Source: Hydractinia symbiolongicarpus
Lineage: Eukaryota; Cnidaria; Hydrozoa; Anthoathecata; Hydractiniidae
Reading direction: 5' to 3'
DNA length: 64,000 bases
Assembly (NCBI RefSeq): GCF_029227915.1
Contig: NC_079880.1
Location: 11,869,501-11,933,500 of the forward strand
The notes beneath the pieces were generated by a model. The model saw only the letters and a list, made by a program, of their open reading frames with translations, made no database searches and had not been told where the DNA came from. Below, in pieces: positions 39,101 to 50,699 of this stretch; the stretch's first letter is position 1, and each line of letters begins with the position of its first letter. The position numbers and the translations under genes were made by a program.

Positions 39101-39960
39101 AAAATTCACGATTGGAAATCTCATAAATTTCTACATTATAAAATAATTTGCCGTTATACAAATAATTTCCTGATAAAGAAATACTTTCTATTTCTGTAAC
39201 TCGACCCAAATTGTGCACTGATGCCGGATACGATATTTGTTTCGTTTAAAATTATTTGATACATCCGGTTCTAAACAAAATATGACATATTGCGTCCGGA
39301 ACACACTAATGCAGAAGCACCGGGATATATATCATCATATTAAACCAATCTGACGTCATCAATTATCTTTTCAACCTAGAACAAATTAGCATTTAGACAT
39401 TGTAGCTGCAACTGTGTGAAGTCGCATCACTTACACATAAATATTCCTGTATGTATGGGTAACAGGCCCTAATTACACCCCATTCGATTAGCTCAGATTA
39501 ACAATTAACGAAAAACTGATAAGGAAGAACTTATCATTAATAATAATTTTTTAGATACTTCTTTTCATATTTGTATACTTCGTTTTACAAGAATAAAAAT
39601 ATTGATACACATCTGCTTTATGAGCTGTAACAAGGCTTTAAGTATCCCAAAAATATCTCAGTTTACATGATTTAATATTTAATATTTAATATCTGCATGA
39701 AAGCCGTTGCAGAAATACGCCAAACCAATTTTGGTCCAATGTACAAAAAATTCTACAGCTCGCTCATAGAAAGCGCATTTGACTTTTATTAGAATCCCTG
39801 AATTTTTCTTTTTTCTTTTTTTTTTCTGTTAGCTATTCGTGGTAGAATTTTTAGGAAGTAACTTTGCGCAATATTCGTAATATTCAAAATACATGATATA
39901 AATATAGAAAAAGATATGTCATGCTGCAAGTTAACGAATTAAAAATTTCTGCTTAGTCAT
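36136..39960. other. Non-coding part of duplicated unit 1
   Basis: Upstream region of peptide gene A followed by repeated non-coding DNA. It contains multiple GCTAGC-rich words and two AGCATAAAAATACC repeats near 38.55-38.59 kb that recur at 49.07-49.10 kb. Frames are not conserved between the two copies. From about 39,365 it becomes an inverted copy of 54.48-54.92 kb. Confidence 0.6.
39365..39850 (+). repeat. Block inverted relative to 54,480-54,925
   Basis: For example, ATTTAATATCTGCATGAAA followed by GCAGAAATACGCC here is found reverse-complemented at 54,550-54,625, and GATAAGGAAGAACTTATC matches 54,764-54,785 reversed. Identity is high across several hundred bases. Confidence 0.8.
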
Positions 39961-39963
39961 TAG

Positions 39964-40119
39964 GCAGAAGCACAAGTCCGTACTATTAACCCTGACGGCA
40001 ATGGTGAAAAATGGATCTCGCCAACAAAAACAACAACGACGACAGCAAGACGACGGAGAATTCTAAGAATAAAACCAATACAAAACAGAATCAGAAGACA
40101 AATCTTTGTTTTAACTTAA
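39964..40119 (+). pseudogene. Relic of a third small Thr/Arg-rich peptide gene
   Basis: A 51-codon open stretch on the plus strand, homologous to exon 2 of genes A and B. It starts with the same AEAQVRTINPDGNG as gene A, then TKTTTTT and ARRRR, with a different C-terminus ending in TAA at 40,117-40,119. The DNA after the stop matches the 3' flank of gene B. The part encoding the end of the signal peptide is missing or diverged, and no exon 1 or TATA block is found upstream. It is therefore probably dead, unless an unseen exon supplies a leader. It is inverted relative to A and B. Confidence 0.6.
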
Positions 40120-40839
40120 ATCTAAATTTCGGGTAAAATAACCTTTTGTCTTTGATGTATAAAATGCAACCAATAAACATGAATTTGTATTCATCGTTGT
40201 TGTTTTATATTGCTTTCCTGCCTAAGTTTTAATTATTTTAATCGTAACTTAACTTTAACGGTTAGTCAGCTGTTTTAACTTTTCGTAAGTCTGGGTAGAG
40301 CAAATCACTGGCAACCCTGTGGCATAATGGTTGTGATATGGCTTATCACACTAAGTACTTGCACCGGTTTTGCTCTTTGTTAATTTTATAACTTTTACAG
40401 GAACATTGATATGCAAAGACAAGGCTACGATAAGGTATCAACAGAGCCTAATCCATGTTTTTATTTTCACCGAAGTGACCGTTGATTTTGAAACTTATGC
40501 GAGGCCTTTTACGGCAATTTTAAAATTTTGGATGATTGTTTTAGCTAGCTACACGGGGTGACAACATATGTGGACTTTTCATCTAAATTGAAGTTACGGT
40601 TCACTTTTAAACTTTTATAGGTTTATTTGCAAAATAAAGGTTTATTTGCAAAATAGAAAGTGTTGGGTGTCCTGTAGTTTATTTGACAGAGTTTCGATAA
40701 GCTGTATTCTTTGTTTCTTATCTGAACCGGTGAAGATGTCTGGCGCAAAGTATAGCTGTGCTAGGCGTTCCATCCGTGTGTAGGATCAGTTTACCTACAC
40801 TTAACTACTTTTAACGCCGTGTTACCCAGTTATTTCCTT

Positions 40840-41000
40840 AATTACTGCGATTTTCTTTAATTAAAACCAAATTTCGTCTGTTTGTGTCAAGAAACGATTT
40901 GTTTTGCGGAACCCGAAATGCGTCTGCCAGCAAAGCGTCGGGTTGCGGGCACAAAATAGCGTGTATGTTAAAGACAGACAACCCCGTGGATTGTAGCCAT
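40840..41000 (+). mobile_element. Truncated Helitron-like 3' region
   Basis: Shares AATTACTGC, CAGCAAAGCGTCGGG and ACCCCGTGGAT with the fuller copy at 55,575-55,744 but breaks off inside the terminal hairpin, without CTAG. It lies within the larger duplicated block. Confidence 0.35.
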
Positions 41001-41984
41001 TTTTTCTTCAAAATTGTAGCCGAATTGTTTTTTCTGCTTTTATAAAGATGCAGTTAACAGCCATTCCTGGGATATATAAGACGGTTAAAAATCTGAGTTC
41101 TGTCGAAATTAACATTGTAATGACTTGAAATAAAGCTGTACAAATCATCCAAGTCAAAACCACTACGGGCAAGGAAGAGGAAAAATAGCAATCTTTATAC
41201 TTTTCTCAGACAATGTTATTAGATTAGTGAACATAGAGAAAAATCATGCGGCAATAATATCAAGCCAAAAAAATGAAATAAATCAAACTCATACATGCTT
41301 TTTTATAAGATTTATTGTAAGAATATTGATGTTGAGATTTTGATAAAACTTATATAGAACATATTAAGAACGCACTTAGTTTGAATTCCTGTATAAATTA
41401 TTAGAACAAAAAAAAGGTATTTTAGAATTACTAAGAAACAATTATTTGAAACTTTTCTTGCTGTTTTGTACTTGGTTACACATGAAAATCATTCTTCCAC
41501 TAGTAAATATATTCATCATCATTCGCAAATCCAACCATACATTTCTTTATTTTCAGAATAACAAAATTAAAACATAGAGGGTGAAAAGGTGTTCAATATT
41601 CGCATTCAGTTTTACTTTATAAATAAGACATTCTTATAAAAACCGTGTAGTGTTTATTTACAGGTAAGTCATTTCTTTTGACATTTCGTAATAAGAACAG
41701 ACGCTTTTATTGACCAATCATGGCGGCATATGTATAATGAGCTATAAATTTTACAAACTTTCAAGGGTACGAGCATTGACCTAATAAACTAAGAACTTAT
41801 TATATAGTTAAAATATTATATTATTTTAAGATGAGTCCTTGCAAAAAAATATTGAATAACTATGCTTAACTTAAATCATCGAACGCGCCAATGTGCCAAT
41901 CTGGATATAGTTTTAACAGTTTTGCTAACCCAACGCCGGATTCCACTTATGTAAGACTTTGTTTTGTAAGATAATAGTAACTTG

Positions 41985-42045
41985 TAGTCATTTGTAGTCA
42001 CTCGTAATCACTCATAGTCACCCATATTTATTCGTATTCTGACAC
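41985..42045 (+). repeat. Short tandem repeat of about 10 bp
   Basis: Five to six imperfect copies of a decamer like GTAGTCACTC. The corresponding array is at 56,332-56,392 in the duplicated block. Confidence 0.7.
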
Positions 42046-42718
42046 TTATAACATAAAATGCGATCATATAACAACCTGCTTGCACCGTTCATAAGAATTA
42101 AAACCGAAGAAAGAAGTTTACCAAAGGGACTAGTTTTTGACAAACTAAATTTTCCTCAAAGTTTTCCAACTAGGAATAAAATTTTACTTTTGTTTTGTAA
42201 ATTTGTTCAACTGATAGATATAATTGAGTTTAAGGAGTTAGTTTCTCTTTAAAGAAAATCGGCAAGTTTGTGGTGTAATATAACCTTTATATCAACTTAG
42301 TCAAATTTCGTTGAAGTTTTGTCATGTGGGGAGACTATTTCGTAACATGTGCAATATAGAAAGGGTTACGAAGCCTCGTTCATAGAAAGGGTTACAAAGC
42401 CTCGGTACTATGGCAACATTTTCACCTAGTAAATTATTCGTGTGACACTTACCGTGTATTGATCTGATATATATCGGACATATACAGGTCCTGATATATT
42501 AATATATTGCACTTTCGTAGGTTTTGATATTCAATTATTTATCGATTGAATTAAAAAACAACCATTTATTAAGATTTTGGATTACATCCGAGATCTTACC
42601 AAAAAGGGGGGTCTTTTTCTTCTCCTTCTTCTTCTTCGACCGACTTTTTAACCGATTGCCGTAACGTTGCGACTATTAAAGTCCGAACTGTCCATGCATC
42701 CTAGTTTCACGCCAGCTG

Positions 42719-42991
42719 TGCTCGTAATGTCGATTAATAACGGCTGCCAAAATGTACTACGAGAAGACAAGTTATGCCAAATTGAAAAGGTTTTCTCGAA
42801 GTCTTAGTCAACTACGTACTTCTGGCACTCACTTCTGCATGACAGGAACGAGGGGAACCAGCCACAAGCCAGAATTGAATATCAGAGTCTATCCAGCAGA
42901 TTATGAAAGCCTTTCTACAGCTGTGAATAAATCATCTGCAAAAAACAGATGAAACAAAGGAGATTATGAAACCTTTGTTAACAGCATGTAA
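42719..42991 (+). pseudogene. Actinoporin-like gene fragment, broken third copy
   Basis: Only the last third of the coding region is present, equivalent to residues from about 161 of copy 2 to the C-terminus. Signal peptide, propeptide, N-terminal segment and the phosphocholine-site Ser-x-Pro are absent. It carries two nonsense changes (TAA at 42,724-42,726 in place of a Glu codon, and TGA at 42,950-42,952 in place of a conserved Trp). It also has Cys-to-Ser and Asp-to-Ala substitutions. The start of homology coincides with the left edge of the large duplicated unit, so the copy was probably cut by the duplication breakpoint and then decayed. No function is expected. Confidence 0.85.
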
Positions 42992-45724
42992 AAACTGTAA
43001 CAAAAGTCTCATTGCCTGAATTTTTTGTCTTTATTCATTTACCCAGTTATACCTGGACGTTTTGTCTCGCACTAACCTAAGTGCGAACTTTCAGGGGACT
43101 AAATTTGCACATAAACTTTGTTCTTAAGTAATGATTGAGTTTAAAATGAGTTATAATTGTGAAAATGAAAAAAAAAATTAAAAAAATTGGCAATACAAGC
43201 ACCGTGATAACGGACATTATAAGTGACTAATTAGGAAAAATTGACAAAATAAAGGAATTTTAAACGTGAACTTGTAAAAATAATACTATGCGGGCTATAG
43301 AAATAAAATCAATGGTTCTTAAGACAGAATGAAAAATACACTTCAGTGCAGCAGTATTTATTTTCCTGATGAGAGAAATAGCGCAATGGGCGTAATAATA
43401 ATCCAAGCACTTTGTCCATTGCAAATTCGAAAGCTGTACGTTGTTCTTAAAAAATCTGAAGGGAAACTTGTCATTCGGGTTAGAGACTGGTCTGTTTATA
43501 AACTTTTGTATAAACACTCAGAAAAAGTAGGTAAAGAAAGGAGAAAACAATTTATAAACAACAAGCGGAGTGGTTGCGAAAGAAAAATGCGACAATGTGT
43601 TTTTTATTTTATATGAAATTGTTGTCCCAGGATGGTCATTTCAGTTCCTATGACTGCTGCTATCAACGAGGGTCCTACGAAGGGAGTCCTATTCCATTGT
43701 CGCTGCGAAAGTCGTGAAAGCATATCAATCGCTTAACTAGACGACCATCATATGTCAATCCTATTCTCATGCTGACCGCAAGCAAAAAGGAAGATTCACA
43801 CTTTTATAGTTTCTGGTATGACTTGGTTTGAACCCAAGACCTCCCGCACTAGAAGCGAACGATCTACAACAATGTTACCAGTCGGCGAAAAACTTTGCTG
43901 CCTTAAGCTTTTGGAATATATTCAGTGCTACTTAATATTTAGTGCTATTTAATTAAGCCTTGCATAGATTGTTTTAATGGTTAGCTATTCTTCGTATTTT
44001 TGCGATTATTGTAAAACGCCTTTTTTACTTCCACGTAGAAGGGATAAAGCTTGCAATAAGCTGTGACATAAAAGAAGTTTCAGTAATTAAAGTTTTCCAC
44101 TTAGTAAGATCATGGAATTAAAATTAAGCATTTGTTTAAATCATCCAGCAAAACGAAATTACTTAAAATTATTCAGAGAATTATTATGGCACATTAAATT
44201 TTTTTTTTATACTACGACTTTTATGCATCATCCACTACATGATAGATGATAAATGTGCTCTATGTGTAGTCATTAAGGTTGCCAGGTTTATTTTCTATGG
44301 TAATTGTCGAAAAAATTGCGTTAAAACTGATATCAAATGAACAACGGATTTTCAATTAAGTAAAGTATAAAACGTCTTTGTGATTTATATTTAATTTGAT
44401 TTTTCTCTAATTTCAACATTTTCGAACTTAAAATTTCATCTATTCTTGGTAATCTCATAATCTGTAGAAAACGTGATGATTGGCAGCTTGTCATTTATTT
44501 TTAATACCGCACAAAAAAGCAAACAAATAGATTTTGCGATAAGAAAAACCTTCCCAAAGTACAGCTGTTCTTATGACGTTAATGGTAATCTTTTACTTTC
44601 ATGGTATTTTTGTAACTACATGATGACATGTTTAAACTTGGATTCATCTTCGAATAAGATAAGGTAAATCGTTTCTAAACGTAAATTAAGGTTTTAAAGT
44701 AGAAAACCTACCCAAACTTTTTAAATGAGCAACTGGGAAATGAGCTACCTATACACTTCATTTGACACAGTATATAAGTGATACGTGCTTTTCTGAATAG
44801 AAACAATGTTTTTTTAGTGAATAATTTTCAGAACGACATGACCTGCAAATGATATATTTTGTTCTGGGTAAGTATTCCAGGCTGATTTTTAGGAGATTGG
44901 AAGAGAAGAAAAAAGTTTTATGTAAAATGAGATTTTAAACTACAATGAAATCCCGATGTGGCTTTGACATTAGGCAACAAACCCTGGGGACAAAGATGGA
45001 AATATCTCTCTTGCTATAATTTGTTTTTATCAGCAGAACAATGCTGTAACTTAAAAATTTATTTACCACGTGAACATACGGGGTGAAATTATTTCTGTAA
45101 ACAGCCAGTTTTCATATTTTCTTCTTTTTTGCAACTAGCTGCCGGATTTTGTCTTTGCGTATCAACTTTAATACATTTGAAATTATCAGTTCATATAACA
45201 ATTAAACGCGCCTTAAAAGTATAACATTATGTAACCGATTCAATCCTGTAAATCATTGTATAAAATGTTAGCATATGTATACTTAATTCATGTCTTCACG
45301 TCAAAATTGTAATCAATTTGTTATGCTTTCTTCCAATATGAAAAAATGGCAAATTTTACACTTATACTTACTTTGTTATAAATGAATGTATGGGTAGAGT
45401 CACGGTAGTTAAACATTGTTGTTATCGATTTCATTTAAAACATTTTGTTTTCAGTCTTTAGAATGGCACTAACAACAAATGGTTTTGTGATTAACACAGT
45501 AAATGTTAAAAGTTTTTTCTAAGTCGATAGTGTCTGAATAATACGCATAATTACGAAAGTTTAAAACAGCTGACTAAACGTTAAAGCAAAGTTACGATTA
45601 AGGATAATGAAAAAGGCACAAAAGCAATAAAAACAACAACAATGAATACAAATTTGTGTTTATTGGTGCCATTTCATACATCAAAGACAAAAGGTCTCTA
45701 AGTTATTTTGCGCGAAATTTAAGT
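42992..45724. other. Spacer in duplicated unit 2, no gene
   Basis: Homologous to 33.5-35.6 kb with indels. Reading frames such as 43,329-43,616 are not conserved in copy 1. Contains the SINE relic. Confidence 0.6.
43620..43890 (-). mobile_element. tRNA-derived SINE relic
   Basis: The minus strand from about 43,890 has a tRNA-like head. It contains AGATCGTTCGCTTCTAGTGC as an anticodon-arm-like region and a good T-arm CTTGG-GTTCAAA-CCAAG, which doubles as a Pol III box B. Box A is degenerate. Body sequence continues to about 43,620. The element is absent from duplicated unit 1, so it inserted after the duplication or was lost from unit 1. Confidence 0.55.
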
Positions 45725-46108
45725 TCAAGGTTTGAAAGTAATGAGTCCTCCTTTGATTCTCCTTCGTGTTGTTATTATTCTTGTGGTTCTTCGTCTTATT
45801 GTCCTTGTCGTTGTTGTTTTTGTAGGTGGGATCCATATTTTGTTGTTATCATCAGGTGGTGTAAAAGCAACAGGGTTATCTGCTGCGCTTCCACGTATAT
45901 CAATAATGAGCACTAAAAAGAATTAGATGTAATTATTATGAAGCAATGCTGTGAGTATGAAAACAGATTTTTTAATGGTCTTTTAAGTTATTGTCTGGAA
46001 ATGCCAATATCTATGAATAAATATTATTTATTGTTTCGATCATTTCATTGGCATATGAGTCTGAAACTTACAAGTCACAAGAAATGCAGCAATTACAAAA
46101 CTCTTCAT
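45725..46108 (-). CDS. Small secreted Thr/Arg-rich cationic peptide precursor, gene B
   Basis: Paralogue of gene A. The exons are 46108-46072 and 45912-45725, with a 159-bp intron (donor T|GTAAGT, acceptor TTTTTAG|TG) in the same phase, splitting a Leu codon. The product has 74 residues. Residues 1-23 are a signal peptide closely matching gene A (FVIAAFL, then TLL). The mature N-terminal part has diverged (PVAFTPPDDNN at 26-36), while PTKTTTT and the following Arg-rich RRRTTRII are kept. The conserved leader and basic core with a variable segment resemble secreted defence or venom peptides, but I recognise no family. TATA lies at 46,198-46,205, and AATAAA (minus) at 45,659-45,664. It is the only apparently intact gene in duplicated unit 2. 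Confidence 0.72.
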
Positions 46109-46197
46109 GGCTCTTTTAATCTAGATAAACTTCTTTAACAGATATTTACTTTGATCAGAAAGTAAAGTGCGATGAAATGATATTCAAATGCGACGAC

Positions 46198-46205
46198 TAT
46201 TTATA
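46198..46205 (-). promoter_or_regulatory. TATA box of peptide gene B
   Basis: TATAAATA on the minus strand, 90-97 bases before the ATG, within a block nearly identical to that of gene A. Confidence 0.7.
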
Positions 46206-46385
46206 CTAGATAGTCTTTCCGGTGAAAAAGCTATTATCACTTTATCTGGTAGACTTAATTGGTGTTAACTACTATTAGAGAATTATTTTGTCAGCATTTT
46301 TAGGCGTGAGTTACTTATATGACTGAGCAAAACTTTTGAATCGTTGCCAATTTTTTTCTTGCAACGTGATCAAAAACATAGGGAT

Positions 46386-46439
46386 AGTAAAAATTATAAT
46401 TAGTAAAATTATAATTAGTAAAATTATAATTAGTAAAAT
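46386..46439 (+). repeat. 15-bp tandem repeat, three to four copies
   Basis: Unit AAAATTATAATTAGT, near-perfect. It lies upstream of peptide gene B and is absent from the matching place upstream of gene A. Confidence 0.85.
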
Positions 46440-46659
46440 GATAGCAAGGTTTTAGACAAAATTTAAACGTTTTTCCTTAAATTCCTTTTTTCAATAATAC
46501 ATTTCGTGCCATAACCTTTCTTATTACTTATTTAATTTTTTTTTAGATTTATACTAGGATTTATTTTTGTACAGACGAAAAAATAGCAACCAAGGTTGTG
46601 ACGTTATGGACTGAACGCAGTGAAGTCCACGCAAACAACCAAGGTTGCTGTTTTCTCAC

Positions 46660-46830
46660 ATAGCGCCTGGCTAAACGGTTTATAAGTCATTTAGTACCTG
46701 GTGGCCTGATAAAAACATAGAAATCAAAGTATCTACAGCCAAAGTAGGTCAAGTCTTGCACAAAAACATTGGCATTTGGATGAAGAATAAAATACATGTC
46801 TATATGTAGAAACCATGTCATCTGCCAGTA
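46660..46830 (+). repeat. Local duplication, copy 1 (partner 47,310-47,490)
   Basis: TGATAAAAACATAG, the following AGCCAAAGTAGGTCAAG-like stretch and AAACCATGTC recur about 650 bases downstream in the same orientation with moderate divergence. Duplicated unit 1 has one copy. Confidence 0.6.
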
Positions 46831-47309
46831 GTAAACATTCGATCAACTGAAGGAAAATAATTTCTTTTCAAACACAGTAAAAAAATTCTTGTAGTTCCAT
46901 TTTTAAAGTTTTTAAATTTGCCGTTGATGGACGGTTGTCTTTTTTTGTCAAATTAAACGAGCAATTGTTGAAATTAACTAGAAATAAACTGTGTTGCTTT
47001 AACAAAACTTCTTTAAGGTATCACTAGCATACTTTGTTTTCAGAGCTTGTTGATCCAGTATAAATTGATCTACTTCATCGTACTCTTAAAACAAAAGCTC
47101 AAAGCAATGATTTTAAAACTTAGATTTTATTTGGATATTTTACAGCGTTTAAATTTCACGAAAGTTTGTTTACTTCTTCTGTTTAGATTTTAGCCAGTCG
47201 CTACAGAAAAGTGGTGTCCGCTCTTGTGATCGATATAAGCCAATGAAAGCATTAGATATAAAGAAAACATATGTAAAGAAAACATAACCAGGTACAAAAT
47301 ACATGTAGC

Positions 47310-47490
47310 GCCCGGGTAAACAGTTTATAAACCAATGAGTTCCTGATACCCTGATAAAAACATAAGACTTGAAGTGATCTATAGCCAAGATAGATAAGGT
47401 ACAACAACATTGGCCTTTGAATAAAAAATAAAATACAGCATGTTTACATAAAAAACCATGTCTTCTGACAATAGCAAACACGTTGGATCA
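47310..47490 (+). repeat. Local duplication, copy 2
   Basis: Partner of 46,660-46,830. The minus-strand open frame crossing it (47,170-47,481) is not conserved in the other copy. Confidence 0.6.
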
Positions 47491-50150
47491 GCTAAAAAGT
47501 GGAGTGGTTGTGTTTGCTGTAAAGTTGAACGAGCAATTGTTGACGTTACCACCTGATTGTAGAATTGCTTTTCATAATTTTCTTTCCTAATACGTGTATT
47601 TGTACCTCTCTCTTGAATTATTACAATGCAATCCCATTTTTCCTTGTCACATTTATATACAATATCACCCCATCTTAGTTTCCTTGTCTAGCACGAAACC
47701 CAAAGTGAAGGGAAATCAAACAACATTGTTTTCTGTAATGTAAAATCATCTAAATTTTATTAATTTGCAAATATTTTCAATATCAAAACGTTCATAGTCT
47801 TTGTTCAGGACTTGTTTTGTAATGATAGCGTTATATGTATAGTTGAACAACGGTAGGAAGACTAAGCCAGTCGTTCTGGTTCTAAAAAATCAACACTGGC
47901 AACATAAACTTTTTTCAGCGCAGTTCGTTTTCTTTAAGCTTAGCAGTTTTCTCGTCATTTGTGAAATTAAAATTTAAATTTGATTTATGCTAGGCAAAAG
48001 TCATGTGCAGGAGGGAAATATCTAGGAGAAAATTCAGCAGGGCATTTTCCGCAAAGATATTTAATAAAATTTGTACTAAAGTACTACCCCTGTTTTTAGC
48101 TACTTTACGGAAAAATTATTTCTTATTTTCAGTTTTGGGTTAATGCTACAAGATTTTAGAACAAGACGAGATGAAAGCACTAGATAGAGTAGATAATACT
48201 ATCTTTAACACGTTTTCCATTCTTGAAATTTTTAGGCGGTTAGAATATTTGCATTTGAAGTTTTAACCCTATAGCAATTCTGGCTGTGTTAAAAATTTTT
48301 TCCCGGCTTACCTTTATTGCCATTATGTTATCATAACAAATATTGGCACGAATGAAAAAACTGTTAAGAAAACTTTCAACTTTTTTTCCCGCCATTTTTC
48401 AAATCCATTAAACGCCCACTCGAATAATTGCCGTTGTTGTTTTGTTGTAACAGTACTTACTCATTTTTTGCAAATTTCATCAAAAATTTGAACAAAACAG
48501 TTTATGTTCAGAAAATTGTATTTATTCGTAATTGGTGCCATTAATAAAAAATGCTGATTGAAGGAGAACGGAAAATAATCAGCTTTTTTGTTTCGGCAGC
48601 TTAGAAATTGAATTTTTTTATATAAAATATTTCTAGACGGAAATTTTTGCGGTGAGTAACGTAGCAAGCGCCATGGAGTGGAGCGGAGCGGAGCCAATTT
48701 TTCATTAAATAGCCAAATATAAGTTAAAAGTAATTGAGGTTAAGAGTATATTGCATTTCTATATAATTTCGTCCTTATATATATACAGATTAAAAATTTT
48801 GCCATTTTATCAGTATTGCCCAGTAAGTTTATATGATCATTTGTTGGTATATTTTTGTAAATTTCTGATTAAGGGAGAAAACGTGTTTTTTAGCACGGCG
48901 ACGGAGTTTTTGTTGTTTTTTAAATATGGTGCATTGCTAGCTAGAAATGGAATGAGATTTTTCAAGAAAGAAGTACCTTAGTATATCACTATCTTTTGAA
49001 TGTTATGAACCCCTTCTTTAACCTCACTTACACGTAAAGCTAGCTAGCACAATAGTAGCAGCTTGGATAGCATAAAAATACCAATTTAGCTAGCATAAAA
49101 ATACCTAATAAGTTCTTAAAGAATTCTTTTATGCTAGCTAGCGTAGTTGGAAGTTACATCCGTCTACAAAATATGTTGGTTTGTCCCACATTTTAAGACA
49201 TTCAAGGACCAAAAAAACTTAGCAAAATCAACAAAAGATCATTGGCTACTTCTTCTACAGTTAATACTTCCTTCTACTGACGTGGTTTTAAGATTAAATG
49301 ACAGGAAGGTGGGGTGATTGTAGCTAGCTAACTAGCTATATTTCTTGTTTCGGAGAAATTACGACATTAATTAAGAAACATTTTCTACATCATCATCTAT
49401 TTTTTTTATAAACGATTTTTTTTTTAATTTCTGAGGAGTGGTTCTCATGCAATTGTCAACAAGTACTGAAAATCTTCAAACATATCCATGCCATTATCAT
49501 GCATTTTTTGTGTTCAATCAGAACAAATTTCAAAAAATACGACCCGGAAATCTCATAAATTTCTACATTGTGAAATAATTTCCCGAAATACAAATAATTT
49601 CCGGATAAGAAAATACTTTCCATTTCTGTAGCTCGACCCGAAATGTGCATTGATGTCGGATATCATTCTTGTTTCGTTTAAGACTTGTAGCATTTTCTGA
49701 TACACTAGGTTCTAAACAAAATATATCCTGGACCATGGGATATTGCTTCCATATCACGCTAATGCACCGGGATATATTTCGTCAAATTGAACGATCGGAT
49801 AACATAAAGCACTTAGGAACTTGGTTTTTATACAATCTAACCGAAAGGGGCATTTAAAATTTTTCGTTTTCGAATTTAGGGGTCCCTGTCATCTGCTCCA
49901 CAACCCTTTCTATATTGATAAGAAATTACATCTATAATATTTAATTCATAGATTTAGTTCTCCGACTATTACTCCTTCTGAAAGAATGATTTAATCTTTT
50001 GATACATATGCATTTTTCAAAGTAGTACGTACGTTGTTGCTCCTAACAATTTGCTTTTTTTAAATTTATTTAAACTAAAAATGCATATAACCTTCACTTA
50101 AGCAGGAGCCGCGAAATTAACGCGAAATTTAAGTTTAGTCATTTTACTAT
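47491..50150. other. Non-coding part of duplicated unit 2 and its right edge
   Basis: Matches 37.28-39.35 kb up to about 49,800, then unique AT-rich DNA. No supported gene. Confidence 0.6.
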
Positions 50151-50224
50151 TATTCCTAATATTTATACAGGACACGGCCACTTCAGTGTTAGAGACACTG
50201 TTATCATTAAGTATATCATTAAGT

Positions 50225-50390
50225 ATACACCGACATTACGTACCCATTTTCCCTCACATGGCTTGGGTTTAACCGTACCTGTGGTAAAGACGCTTCCCAA
50301 GCATGCTCGCGCCGTGGACCGAACCACGGAACTTGTGATTGCGAAGCAAACTCCATAACCACAAGGCCACGCGCCACCAAAAATTGACAA
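50225..50390 (-). mobile_element. tRNA-like SINE head relic
   Basis: On the minus strand, GTGGCGCGTGGCCTTGTGGTT contains a near box A, and GGTTCGGTCC is a near box B inside a perfect stem (CCGTGG, loop, CCACGG). Spacing between the two fits a tRNA. The 3' body extends toward 50,225. It is more GC-rich than its surroundings, as expected for an insertion. A decayed tRNA gene is the alternative. Confidence 0.55.
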
Positions 50391-50699
50391 CAATATTTTT
50401 TTCATTCTTGAGCCCAAAAAACGGCAATATTTTAAAGTGACGTTTTAATAACGAATCCCAGTTGCATTGTTAAATATCGTCGATGTTATAAAATGTTACG
50501 AGGCGAGGCATGGGCAAAAGAGTAACATGAGGAAATTAGAGTAACATCAGATTTAATGTAATTGTAATAAGGAAGATATAACGTCTTTTTTGTTCTCAAT
50601 CATTATTTTCAGCGAAACTTTTTTCTTTGGATTAACTCTACCTACAAAGCATATAAAATCAGTCATGTATAATTGTCACTAAAAAATGCTGACAAATAT

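Larger units (their letters stand above)
33230..39350 (+). repeat. Large duplicated unit, copy 1
   Basis: Starts inside the last third of actinoporin-like copy 2 and extends to about 39,350. It matches 42,719-49,800 in the same order and orientation: gene 3' end, a shared stretch at 34.33 against 44.50 kb, the small peptide gene, its promoter, and a long non-coding tail (37.28-39.35 against 47.78-49.80 kb). Length differences come from indels, including a SINE and a local duplication in copy 2. Boundaries are by eye and approximate. Confidence 0.85.
40430..42590 (+). repeat. Block directly repeated at 55,160-56,830
   Basis: Matches include ACCGAAGTGACCGTT, AGCTAGCTACACGGGGTGAC, TTTGACAGAGTTTCGATAAGC and the GTAGTCATTTGTAGTCACTC run, all in the same order. 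The copy here is longer because of indels. Confidence 0.8.
40120..42718. other. Gene-free repeat-rich spacer
   Basis: After the 3' flank of the peptide relic, most of this stretch (from about 40,430) is a direct copy of 55,160-56,830. It includes a Helitron-like fragment truncated at its 3' hairpin (about 40,840-41,000). No supported gene. Confidence 0.6.
42719..49800 (+). repeat. Large duplicated unit, copy 2
   Basis: Direct copy of 33,230-39,350, offset by 9.5-10.4 kb. It contains the broken actinoporin-like fragment, the intact peptide gene B, an inserted SINE relic (43.6-43.9 kb) and a local duplication (46.66-46.83 against 47.31-47.49 kb) that copy 1 lacks. Confidence 0.85.

Noticed and set aside
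40316..40375. tRNA-like word GTGGCATAATGG resembling Pol III box A
   Set aside because: No box B at the right spacing and no cloverleaf; insufficient for a tRNA or SINE call.
45656..45926. Plus-strand frames over peptide gene B
   Set aside because: Antisense shadows; the minus-strand frame is conserved with gene A, including intron and leader.
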